A stretch of DNA of 64,000 nt, from positions 1-64,000 of the forward strand of contig NZ_QEYO01000018.1 of assembly GCF_023718305.1 (NCBI RefSeq), in the 5' to 3' direction. The notes beneath the pieces are model-generated. The model was given only the letters and a program-made list of their open reading frames with translations. It did no database searches and was not told the origin of the DNA. This document shows, piece after piece, positions 16,734 to 25,809 of this stretch; the stretch's first letter is position 1; each line of letters starts with the position of its first letter. The translations under genes and the position numbers were made by a program. This DNA is from Gramella sp. AN32 (GTDB lineage Bacteria; Bacteroidota; Bacteroidia; Flavobacteriales; Flavobacteriaceae).

Positions 16734-19700
16734 ATGCCTATGGGTAAAATTACTTTTTTACTCTTTTTAATCATTTCAATTCCCAATAGTTACAGTCAGT
16801 GTACAACTACTCCGACAGTAAATATCAATGCAAATACGGAAACTATTTGTGAAGGAGAGGAAGTGTTGTTTCAATCCAGCATTAGTGGTGGAAATGAATG
16901 GGCAGCTTCTTATCAGTGGCAAGTGAATAACTTAGACATAAACGGAGCGAATACTTCAAATTTCACAAGCTCCTCCTTTATTAATAATGACGAAGTTAGG
17001 TTGAAAGTAAACTTCACCTGCTCTGAGACAGTGAATGAATCGTTCAGTAATACTATTAGCATAGACGTTTACAATTATCCTGAAGTTACTAAACCTCAGG
17101 ATATAGAAGCTTGTGTAGGGGAAACTATTGGTGCTATCAATTTTCAGGTGAATAATTCTTCGGCTACTTACGGATGGCAGAATAGTAACACTTCTATTGG
17201 CCTGGCTGCTTCAGGTACCGGCAATATTCAGCCTTTTATAGTCAATAATACGAGCAACCAAATACAAACTGCAACCATTACCGTAACTCCCACTTATAAT
17301 GGTTGTGAAGGAAATTCAGAAGTCTTTGAAATCAAGGTTTTTCCGCAACCGGCTGTAAATCCAGTGGAAAATATCACTCTTTGTAATGCTGAAAATGTTC
17401 CCCAAATATCATTTTCAGGCAGTACCGTAAATGGAACCGCCTATGAATGGACAAACAATAATACAGCTATAGGCCTTCCCGGAAGCGGAAGTGGACCTAT
17501 CAACCCATTCACCGCTACAAATACTACCAATAGTCCCATTACTGCGGTAATTACGGTAACGCCAATCGCCAATGGATGTGAAGGCGCACCGGAAACATTT
17601 AGCATTTTAGTAAATCCTACCCCAACGGTGAATTCCGTAGAAAATATAGTGATCTGCAATGGGACCGATACGGAAGTAATCACTTTTTCCGGGAGCAGCG
17701 TAAATGGAACTACCAACAAATGGACAAATGATAATCCGACCATAGGTCTTACAGGAAGCGGAACTGGACCTATCAACTCATTCACCGCTAGCAATGCTAC
17801 CAACAATCCTATCACCGCTGAAATTACAGTAACCCCAACCGCCAATGGGTGCGAAGGGGAGCCGGAAACTTTCAGTATTCTGGTAAATCCGACCCCGGTG
17901 GTAAATTCCGTGGAAAATGTTGTCATTTGCGAAGGCGAAAGTGTAAGTGCCATTAATTTTACCACCGCCTTTTCGAATACGAGAATAAGCTGGAGTAACG
18001 ACAATCCCGCAACCGGACTTCCAACAAGCGGAGAGGGAAATATTCCGGCATTCACAGCAACTAATAACACCAATGAAAGTCAAATTTCTACGATCACGAT
18101 TACCCCGACTGCAAATGATTGCGAGGGTGGCGTAAAGACCTTTAGCATTGAAGTAAAACCAAAACCTGAAGCAGATCTAGTGGAAGATCAGTTATATTGT
18201 AATGGATTGCAAACCGAGGAAATCCCACTTACCGGCGTACCTCCGGGTGTTCAATTTGATATTTCAGGAGGTACTGCAATTGGCCTGAACGATAAAAATA
18301 ACCTTACCAAAATTCCTTCTTTTACCCCTGTTAATAATACCGATCAACCCAAAACGGTCATTATTGAAATCCTTCCTAAAGCCAACGGCTGTGAAGGGGA
18401 CATTAAGACTTTTGAAATAACGGTTAACCCCACGCCAAATGTGGCTATTTCTCCTTCCTCACAAGAAATTTGCACCGGAAGTGAAACCAATATTTCCTTT
18501 TCTGGTTCTGTTCAAGAAACGACTTTCAGCTGGACCATTGCTGAAATTTCACCGTCTGGAAGCATTCAGGGAGCAACTGCTGGTGAAGGTTCCCAAATTC
18601 AGCAAACATTACTCAATGAAACAGCAGGTGTAGCTACGGTGACTTACAGCGTAACACCAACTTCCCATGGATGTTCCGGAACCCCCATTCCGGTAAAGGT
18701 AAGTGTAAATACTACTCCAGACCTCCAAATCAATATTCCGGAATGTGCCACTTCAGTAGATTTAACGGCACCGGAAATTACCGCTGGTTCTACTTCCGGC
18801 TTAAGCTTCAATTACTGGACAGATGCAGAAGGTACTTCCGTAGTGGGCAACCCCGCTGAGGTAGGCACAGGTACCTATTATATTGAAGGCACCACTTCCT
18901 CAGGTTGCTCTGTTATAAAGGAGATTACTATTGATAAAATTCAACCGAAATTAATAAATAGCAATGCAGCGCCAGCCTTTATTTGCAGCAGCACAAATTT
19001 TGACTATACCCCAGAAAGTGATATTGAAGGAACCACGTTTAGTTGGAGTCGCACAGCAATAGCAGAAAATGCAGCAAGTGATTCATCTGAAAGAAATTCA
19101 GCCAACCCCAATGAAACGCTTATCAATACTTCGGGTAGCGCAATTACCGCTACCTATGTTTTTACTTTAACTGCACCTAATGGCTGCTCAAGCACTCAGG
19201 AGATTGAAGTGGTTATTGAACCAGAGCCAAAACTCATAGATAATCCAATTGCCGATAAATGTAATGGGGAATCTGTTTCCTATACTCCCCAAAGCAATAT
19301 TAATAATTCTACCATACGTTGGAGAAGAAATGCCGTTGTGGGAAATCCTGCCGCTTCAGGAACTGGAAGTATCAACGAAACACTTTACAACGATACTGGG
19401 GTGGAAGTAGGTGTAACCTATTTTATAACGATAGAGACTCCCAGTGGATGTATTACAGAAGATAATATCAGTTTTTCCCTACTGTCTGGCCCTAAAGTAA
19501 CAGCTTCAGCATCCAAAATTGAAATTTGTGAAGGTGAGGCCATTGATTTATTTTCTGAAATTGAGATTGCCGGCTCTCTAGAGCCTGTCTTATTTGAAGA
19601 AAACTTCAATAACGGACTAGCTAACTGGAGCACAACGAACAATTCTACCAGTGGCAATCCTTCTGCTGCTGCATGGACGTTAAGATCAAACGGGTATTCC

Positions 19701-22700
19701 CCAGGATATAACGTAAATATACAATCAGACGATAATTCACAATTTATCATGTCTAATAGCGACGCTCAGGGCCGGGGGGGCTATACCGAAACTATCTTAA
19801 AGTACAGCAATCCCATAAATACTGTGGGGTATTCTACCCTGGAACTTTCTTTCTGGCAATATTATCAACATTATAGTAGTCTGGGAGAAGTACAGGTTTC
19901 CACAAACAACCAGGACTGGCAAACCGTCTATGACATCAATATTTCTTCTAACAATCGAGACGTTGTTAATTTAAACGGTTATGTAGGCCAGGAAACCCTT
20001 TATATTCGGTTTAGGTATAGCGCAAACTGGGGGTACTGGTGGGCTCTTGATAATATTATTTTGACGGGAGAAGCGGCACAGGATCAAAATATTACCTGGG
20101 CTTCGAATACCAGTACCTGGACTTCTACAGAACAAAACCCCGAGAATATATCACTAACTGAAACCACCATTTTTACGGTAACCTATAGCGATCCTGACCT
20201 GGAATGTCCAGGGGTAGAGACGATTGAAGTTATTGTTAAAAAACCACCCCAACCCAAAATCCTGGCAGATTACTGTGCTTATCCCAATGAACCCAATAAA
20301 ATTAAATTATACGTAGAAGGAAATTATGATGAATACGAATGGACTTCTTCAGGAGAGGTTTTGGGTACAGGATCTTCTATCGATGTTATTTCGGCACAGG
20401 GTTATACCCTGCGGGTTATGGATAACGGTTGCGAAGGTTCAGCAAACATCGATATTTCAGAGAATCTTGTAGTAAATGGAGATTTTGAACAGGGAAATAC
20501 TGGCTTTAGAACTCAATATGGCTTTAGGACTGATAATCCTGGAGTGAGAAATGAGCTATATCCGGAAGGGCTTTATGCCGTAGACCAGAATTCTAACGAT
20601 TACCATACAGATTTTAGTGACAATGGAGATCATACCAGCGGAACCGGAAACTTTATGATTGTTAACGGAGATCCCAATTTGGGAAATGTGGTTTGGGAGA
20701 CTACTGGGTATCTGGAGGTAAAACCTAATACCGACTATTATTTTGGGGCATGGACCACCAATCTGGTTTCCCGGACTGAAGCAGATAAATATGCCCGCCT
20801 GAGGTTGGTTGTTCTTGTTCCTGGTAATAACGGACAGGATCAAATATCATCTGAATCTACCCTAGGGGATCTGACTTTTCAAAATGTGGGAGAATGGTTA
20901 GAATTTTTTAATGCACAGGTTTGGAATTCAGGTAATAACACCCAGGTAAAAATTCAAATAATTAATGAAAATACCATTCGTGATGGAAATGATTTTGGGA
21001 TAGACGATATTTCTTTTGCTGAAATTAGCGCGGTGGAGTATGATTTTAACCCCTCCAACGATGGCCCCGCCTGCCAGGGCGGCACTATTCAGTTAAATGC
21101 CAATATGGAAGGTGGAAGGGAACCCATCATCTACAGCTGGACAGGGCCTGATAATTTTACCTCTTCCGAAGAAAACCCGGTCATAGAAAATGCCACTGTT
21201 GAAAATTCAGGAGTTTATGAACTCACTGTTACCGACTTCTATGGATGTGCTAACCCAACAAAAAGTACCGAAGTAATGGTGATCCCGGAAACGATCACAA
21301 ATGCCGGAGAAGATTTTAGCATCTGTGCCGAAACTGCTGACATTCAGTTAAACGGTATGATTTCAGGTTCTGTTACATCAGGAATTTGGAGCGGAGGTTT
21401 GGGAACTTATAACCCGGACTCTTCTAAATTGGACGCAATATATACACCCAGTGAGTCTGAGATTGAAACCGGTTTTGTTGAATTGATCTTAACCTCAGAT
21501 TCGCCAGATGCTCCCTGTGAGCCGGTAAGCGATACCCTTAATATTACGATACATCCAAGCCCGGTAATCGAAGTAGCCGTTAGTAATAACAATTGTTTCA
21601 ACGGAAGTGCGGGAGAAGCTACGGTCACGTCGCTAAGTGGGAAAGCGCCTTTTACCTATTTATGGAGTGACGGGCAAACTACGGCCACTGCAACGGGTTT
21701 GGCGCAGGGAACCTATTTGGTCACGGTAACAGATGAAAATGGATGTTCCGCTTTTTCTGAAATTACAATTTTAGAGCCTGAACCCTTAGAAATTATTGCG
21801 ACAGATTTTTCAGCACTAAGCTGTTATGAATCTGCAGATGGTTTTGCCAGTATTGAACTCGCCGGTGGTTTTATGCCGGAAGAAACCCCGGAATACCTCA
21901 TTCAAATTCTGAATGAATCTGGAGAAGCTGTTGCGGAGATTGCCAGCGCTACCGGAATCGAAAGTTTGGATACTTTAAATGCAGGGAATTACCTTTTTTC
22001 AGTAAGTACCATTTATAACTGTGTGACTTTAACCAAAGCTTTCACTTTAACCCAGCCGGAAGAAATTCTCATCGATGCCGGGGAACCCCAGAATTTAACC
22101 ACCTGTGGAATCACCACTGCCCAACTTTCTGCTGAACCTGTAGATCCAAACCTGGCTATGGGAAAATGGGAAATTGTTGCAGGCGATGGAGGAACTTTAA
22201 ACGATCCCGATTTACCGAATGCTGTCTTAAAAGGATTGCCCAACACCACCTATTCCGTGCAATGGACGGTAACCCCGTTAAATGGATGTCCTGAATTAAG
22301 CCAAATTATAGAGATTAACTTTCCCGGAGGATGTAGTAAACTGGATTTTGATGGAGATAACGATTACGTATTTATGGGTGATGCCTATTCCCTGGGAAAT
22401 AATTTTACCCTGGAAGCCTGGGTAAAACCTCACTCTCTAAATGGTATAAAAACTATTTTCTCTAAAAGGGATGCTGCCAACCTGAATTCTGGAGGATATG
22501 ACCTTGTTATTGACAATGGGAAACCTTCTTTTAATTACAATAATCAATCGATAACCTCTAGTTTTAAAATTGATACAGATCGTTGGTATCATCTCGCGGT
22601 AATTGCCAGCTCTGCTGAAATTAAGTTGTATGTGGATGGCGTGGAAATAAGGGCCGGGGCAGGGGGCAGCCCAAATACGATCGCGAGTCCGTTTTTGGTT

Positions 22701-24995
22701 GGAGCAATGTACAATGCTTCGGCATCTGCGGTTCCTGAAAATCATTTTCACGGCTGGATCGAAGAAATGAGAATTTGGAAGACTAGTCTTTCCCAAGAAC
22801 AACTAAGGTTTATGATGAACCAGCGAATTAAGAATAATAATACTGCTGTAAAAGGCGAAATTTTACCCATGAATGTACCCGGTAACCTTACATGGAACAA
22901 TTTGGAAGGTTATTACAGATTGATAAGTGCTGAGGTTCAAGATGGATTCACCGCAGATCTTGCGGTGAACGCTATCCCAGGTGAATTGAGAAATATTCAA
23001 ACCGAACAGGAAAATTCTGCGCCACTTCCCTATATTTTAGAATCTAATGCCAACGGGGAATGGTTTAATAAAGCTACCTGGACCTTGCCTACAGTTTATA
23101 TGGGCAGGAATATAAATCAGCGCGATGTTTGGGATGCTCCAAATTCACTGAGTATTTCTCCTTCCGAAGACATCAACTGGAATATCGTAATTCTGCGAGG
23201 AGACGTTAAAAATTCAGGTACTCCAAATAATAAAAGTGATATCCAGCTTTTAGGTTTACTTTCAGAAAGTGGCACGTTGGACATGATGGGAGATAATAAT
23301 TTTAGCGGGAATTCGCTGGAAATAAGCCATTACCTTAAATTGGATGGCGTGATCGATCTCAATGGGGAATCCCAGTTGATCCAATATGAAAATAGTATTC
23401 TGGCAGAAGAAAGTAGCGGTCATATCGAAAAAGACCAGCAGGGAACATTGAACAGTTTTAATTATAATTACTGGACCGTACCGGTAAGCCTGGTGGGAGA
23501 AGCTAATAATTCCGGGTTCAAAATTTCAGAAGTTTTAAAAGACGGAAGCAATGTTTCATCACCACAAAACATTTCCTTTAATGAACAATATTCATATGCT
23601 GATGGAAATTATAGCGGAGCCTTAAGAATAAGCGAATACTGGCTTTATAAATTTCACGGTCCGGCAGATGATTATTTATCATGGGAAGGTATTTATGCGA
23701 ATTCACTTATAAAAGCGGGAGAAGGTTTTAGTATGAAAGGGACCAGGGGTTACGTGCCCATTCAAGATCTTCAAAACTATACTTTTGTGGGCAAACCGAA
23801 CAATGGCCTCATTCAATTATCAATCTCAATCGGTGAAAACCGCCTTGTGGGAAATCCATATCCTTCAGCAATAGATGCGACCGAATTTTTAAGGGACAAT
23901 CTAAAAGATATTACTGGAGGTAGAAATTCGAAAAATGTATTTAATGGAACACTTTATTTCTGGGACCACTTCGGGAAAGAGGATACCCATGTCCTTGAAG
24001 AATATATTGGGGGTTATGCTGCGATGAACCTATCAGGCGGGGTTTCCGGAGTATCAAATGACTCACGAATTAATTCCAATGGCAATGGAGGTTCAAAAAT
24101 ACCGGCTAAATATATTCCGGTAGGCCAGGGATTCTTTGTAAATACGGTGATAGATGGAAACACGAACAATAATTTTGCTATTCAGGGTGGGGAAGTAACT
24201 TTCAAAAACAGTCAGCGCATCTATGTAAGGGAAAATCCGGGTAATTCCCAATTCCTTCAGCAGGAAGAAATTACCAAACAAGTATCAAAAGCAGTGTTTT
24301 CAGAAGATTTAAGGCCTAAGATCAGGTTGAAATACGAATCGGCGGAAGGATATCACCGGCAAATTTTAGCAACTGGTGATGTACTTTCCTCTACGAACTT
24401 TGACCTAGGCTATGATGCGCCTATGATCGATAAAAATATAGAAGATATATACTGGATTATTGAAGAAAACCCATTTGTGATCCAGGCCATTCCCAATTTT
24501 TATAAAGACAAAGTGCTGCCATTAGGAATTCGCGTAAATCTTCAGGAAGAATTCACCATCAGGATTGATAGCCTTGAAAATTGGGATCAAAACATACCGG
24601 TTTATTTGAAGGATAAACAAAAAGATAGTATTCACGATCTTAAAAATTCAGCATATAAAACTGAAGCGGAGCCTGGAGAAATCAAGGATAGATTTGAAAT
24701 TATTTTTTATAATGAACTTGTTCCAAAACCTGAAAAACCTGTTTTAGAGTCCGGACTGATGGAAGTGGAATATTATTCCGAAACCAATAATTTCATGTTG
24801 AAAAATCCTGAACTCTCACAGGTTTCCAGAATTATGATCTTTGATATTGGAGGTAAACTGCTTCAGGAATTCACGGAAATACCGGTCCAGGAATTTTTTG
24901 AATTCAAAATGAATACTTATCCCGCCGGAGTTTATATCATCAAGATTATTGATGATGAGGGAATTACAGATAAAAAGTTTATCGTTGAGAATTAG
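16734..24995 (+). CDS. Giant T9SS-exported repeat protein (PKD-like repeats, LamG, sorting domain)
   Basis: A 2753-residue secreted protein. A signal peptide covers the first 22 residues (ends SYSQ; a second ATG at 16740 is an equally good start). Residues about 100-640 hold PKD-like repeats of roughly 90 residues, each with a conserved NGCEG and TFSI-V-P boundary. Further Ig/PKD-like units follow, then a MAM-like or galactose-binding-like segment (about 950-1110), a SprB-like repeat near 1620-1690 (PFTYLWSDGQ) and a LamG/concanavalin domain from about 1868 to 2030 (FTLEAWVKP). The last 75 residues are a type A C-terminal sorting domain (GGKLLQEF, YPAGVYIIKI). It is predicted to be a surface adhesin or gliding-type protein. 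No enzyme motif was seen. It lies between an integrase and an integrase remnant, which suggests it is element cargo. Confidence 0.85.
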   Translation: MPMGKITFLLFLIISIPNSYSQCTTTPTVNINANTETICEGEEVLFQSSISGGNEWAASYQWQVNNLDINGANTSNFTSSSFINNDEVRLKVNFTCSETVNESFSNTISIDVYNYPEVTKPQDIEACVGETIGAINFQVNNSSATYGWQNSNTSIGLAASGTGNIQPFIVNNTSNQIQTATITVTPTYNGCEGNSEVFEIKVFPQPAVNPVENITLCNAENVPQISFSGSTVNGTAYEWTNNNTAIGLPGSGSGPINPFTATNTTNSPITAVITVTPIANGCEGAPETFSILVNPTPTVNSVENIVICNGTDTEVITFSGSSVNGTTNKWTNDNPTIGLTGSGTGPINSFTASNATNNPITAEITVTPTANGCEGEPETFSILVNPTPVVNSVENVVICEGESVSAINFTTAFSNTRISWSNDNPATGLPTSGEGNIPAFTATNNTNESQISTITITPTANDCEGGVKTFSIEVKPKPEADLVEDQLYCNGLQTEEIPLTGVPPGVQFDISGGTAIGLNDKNNLTKIPSFTPVNNTDQPKTVIIEILPKANGCEGDIKTFEITVNPTPNVAISPSSQEICTGSETNISFSGSVQETTFSWTIAEISPSGSIQGATAGEGSQIQQTLLNETAGVATVTYSVTPTSHGCSGTPIPVKVSVNTTPDLQINIPECATSVDLTAPEITAGSTSGLSFNYWTDAEGTSVVGNPAEVGTGTYYIEGTTSSGCSVIKEITIDKIQPKLINSNAAPAFICSSTNFDYTPESDIEGTTFSWSRTAIAENAASDSSERNSANPNETLINTSGSAITATYVFTLTAPNGCSSTQEIEVVIEPEPKLIDNPIADKCNGESVSYTPQSNINNSTIRWRRNAVVGNPAASGTGSINETLYNDTGVEVGVTYFITIETPSGCITEDNISFSLLSGPKVTASASKIEICEGEAIDLFSEIEIAGSLEPVLFEENFNNGLANWSTTNNSTSGNPSAAAWTLRSNGYSPGYNVNIQSDDNSQFIMSNSDAQGRGGYTETILKYSNPINTVGYSTLELSFWQYYQHYSSLGEVQVSTNNQDWQTVYDINISSNNRDVVNLNGYVGQETLYIRFRYSANWGYWWALDNIILTGEAAQDQNITWASNTSTWTSTEQNPENISLTETTIFTVTYSDPDLECPGVETIEVIVKKPPQPKILADYCAYPNEPNKIKLYVEGNYDEYEWTSSGEVLGTGSSIDVISAQGYTLRVMDNGCEGSANIDISENLVVNGDFEQGNTGFRTQYGFRTDNPGVRNELYPEGLYAVDQNSNDYHTDFSDNGDHTSGTGNFMIVNGDPNLGNVVWETTGYLEVKPNTDYYFGAWTTNLVSRTEADKYARLRLVVLVPGNNGQDQISSESTLGDLTFQNVGEWLEFFNAQVWNSGNNTQVKIQIINENTIRDGNDFGIDDISFAEISAVEYDFNPSNDGPACQGGTIQLNANMEGGREPIIYSWTGPDNFTSSEENPVIENATVENSGVYELTVTDFYGCANPTKSTEVMVIPETITNAGEDFSICAETADIQLNGMISGSVTSGIWSGGLGTYNPDSSKLDAIYTPSESEIETGFVELILTSDSPDAPCEPVSDTLNITIHPSPVIEVAVSNNNCFNGSAGEATVTSLSGKAPFTYLWSDGQTTATATGLAQGTYLVTVTDENGCSAFSEITILEPEPLEIIATDFSALSCYESADGFASIELAGGFMPEETPEYLIQILNESGEAVAEIASATGIESLDTLNAGNYLFSVSTIYNCVTLTKAFTLTQPEEILIDAGEPQNLTTCGITTAQLSAEPVDPNLAMGKWEIVAGDGGTLNDPDLPNAVLKGLPNTTYSVQWTVTPLNGCPELSQIIEINFPGGCSKLDFDGDNDYVFMGDAYSLGNNFTLEAWVKPHSLNGIKTIFSKRDAANLNSGGYDLVIDNGKPSFNYNNQSITSSFKIDTDRWYHLAVIASSAEIKLYVDGVEIRAGAGGSPNTIASPFLVGAMYNASASAVPENHFHGWIEEMRIWKTSLSQEQLRFMMNQRIKNNNTAVKGEILPMNVPGNLTWNNLEGYYRLISAEVQDGFTADLAVNAIPGELRNIQTEQENSAPLPYILESNANGEWFNKATWTLPTVYMGRNINQRDVWDAPNSLSISPSEDINWNIVILRGDVKNSGTPNNKSDIQLLGLLSESGTLDMMGDNNFSGNSLEISHYLKLDGVIDLNGESQLIQYENSILAEESSGHIEKDQQGTLNSFNYNYWTVPVSLVGEANNSGFKISEVLKDGSNVSSPQNISFNEQYSYADGNYSGALRISEYWLYKFHGPADDYLSWEGIYANSLIKAGEGFSMKGTRGYVPIQDLQNYTFVGKPNNGLIQLSISIGENRLVGNPYPSAIDATEFLRDNLKDITGGRNSKNVFNGTLYFWDHFGKEDTHVLEEYIGGYAAMNLSGGVSGVSNDSRINSNGNGGSKIPAKYIPVGQGFFVNTVIDGNTNNNFAIQGGEVTFKNSQRIYVRENPGNSQFLQQEEITKQVSKAVFSEDLRPKIRLKYESAEGYHRQILATGDVLSSTNFDLGYDAPMIDKNIEDIYWIIEENPFVIQAIPNFYKDKVLPLGIRVNLQEEFTIRIDSLENWDQNIPVYLKDKQKDSIHDLKNSAYKTEAEPGEIKDRFEIIFYNELVPKPEKPVLESGLMEVEYYSETNNFMLKNPELSQVSRIMIFDIGGKLLQEFTEIPVQEFFEFKMNTYPAGVYIIKIIDDEGITDKKFIVEN
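17355..17900 (+). repeat. Two tandem 273-bp coding repeats in the giant surface protein
   Basis: Units starting at 17355, 17628 and 17901 are spaced exactly 273 bases (91 codons). The first two are near identical over long stretches, for example GGACCTATCAAC and CCTATCACCGCT-type segments. The third is more diverged. The similarity suggests recent duplication and makes the array prone to copy-number change by recombination. Confidence 0.75.
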
Positions 24996-25155
24996 CTGGA
25001 AAAATTTCCTGTCTTCCCTTTCTGCTTATATGTCTGGTTTTTTTTGTTTTAAGCAATCAATATTAATGCTTAAAATAAAATTATTGAGAAATCTTCGTAT
25101 TCTTTTAAAAACGAGACTTAAAAGGAAGTACTTGCTGAAAAAGCACTTCTAAATC

Positions 25156-25648
25156 TGTTACACCGGCTTTTCCTATATCGATGTAAAACTGCTTGGGAAA
25201 AGCATATCGTGTGGAATTGATGGGGATTACTGGATATTCACAAAAGGGGAATAGAATGATGAATCAGTAAAAATTCCCTTTTTGAATAAAGTGCTTAACA
25301 TCTTGAAAAAATCTGATAACGGCATTGGAAATGCCCTAGAAGAATTGCTGTCGGTTTTCTCCAACAAAAAATTAATGAATATTTGAAGGAGATAGGGATA
25401 TTTATGACATACCGATGAAACTTTCTTTCCACCCAGCTCGCCATACTTTTGCAACTACCGTAACACTTTCTGAAGGAGTTCCCATTGAAACGGTGTCAAA
25501 ACTGTTGGTTCATAGTAAGCTTTCTACTACTCAAATTTATGCCAGGATACTCGAACAAATGGTATCCACAGATATGAGCTCATTGCGAAATAGATTAGAA
25601 ACAAAAATAAAGATGAAACGAGGTTGCATTATCAATGATTTAGATTAA
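25156..25648 (+). pseudogene. Remnant of a second tyrosine recombinase (catalytic domain)
   Basis: Read across frames, this stretch spells a degraded integrase catalytic domain: CYTGFSYIDVK, then CGIDGDYWIFTKGE, an in-frame stop, VKIPFLNKVLNILKK, LSVFSNKK, a frameshift near 25380, and finally FHPARHTFATTVTL, LVHSKLSTTQIYAR and the C-terminal tail to 25648. The HxxR, H and Y residues survive in the last open part. It is related to, but distinct from, the intact integrase at 14854 and points the same way. The N-terminal half is missing; only weakly coding AT-rich DNA lies between 24996 and 25155. It marks an older insertion or element junction beside the glycan locus. Confidence 0.85.
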
Positions 25649-25771
25649 ATCTATGACCATTTATTGCTAATGCTTGGTCCAGTCACGTAAAAATATAGTA
25701 ATTACTTAAAATCATACATATTTTTTTACCATTCTAAAAAAATATTAGAAAATATTATGAGAATAATTAAA

Positions 25772-25791
25772 ATGTTCATATGTTTGAACAT
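25772..25791. promoter_or_regulatory. Inverted repeat with embedded -7 box upstream of the GH92 gene
   Basis: ATGTTCA and TGAACAT form a perfect 7-bp inverted repeat with a 6-base spacer. TATGTTTG at 25779-25786, a match to TAnnTTTG, lies inside it. The combination suggests a promoter under direct operator control for the glycan operon. The GntR-type regulator at 41620 is the obvious candidate binder. It supports placing the GH92 start at 25810 rather than the in-frame ATG at 25780. Confidence 0.45.
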
Positions 25792-25809
25792 ACTTATTTT
25801 TTAGATCGC

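Noticed and set aside
17441..18073. 210-residue minus-strand open frame inside the giant surface-protein gene
   Set aside because: It lies entirely within the repeat region of a clearly coding plus-strand gene with signal peptide and sorting domain. It is repetitive only because the sense strand is repetitive, and it has no recognisable domain.
24949..25152. 67-residue plus-strand frame at the end of the giant gene
   Set aside because: It overlaps the sorting domain in another frame, then runs through AT-rich DNA ahead of the integrase remnant. No homology is visible.
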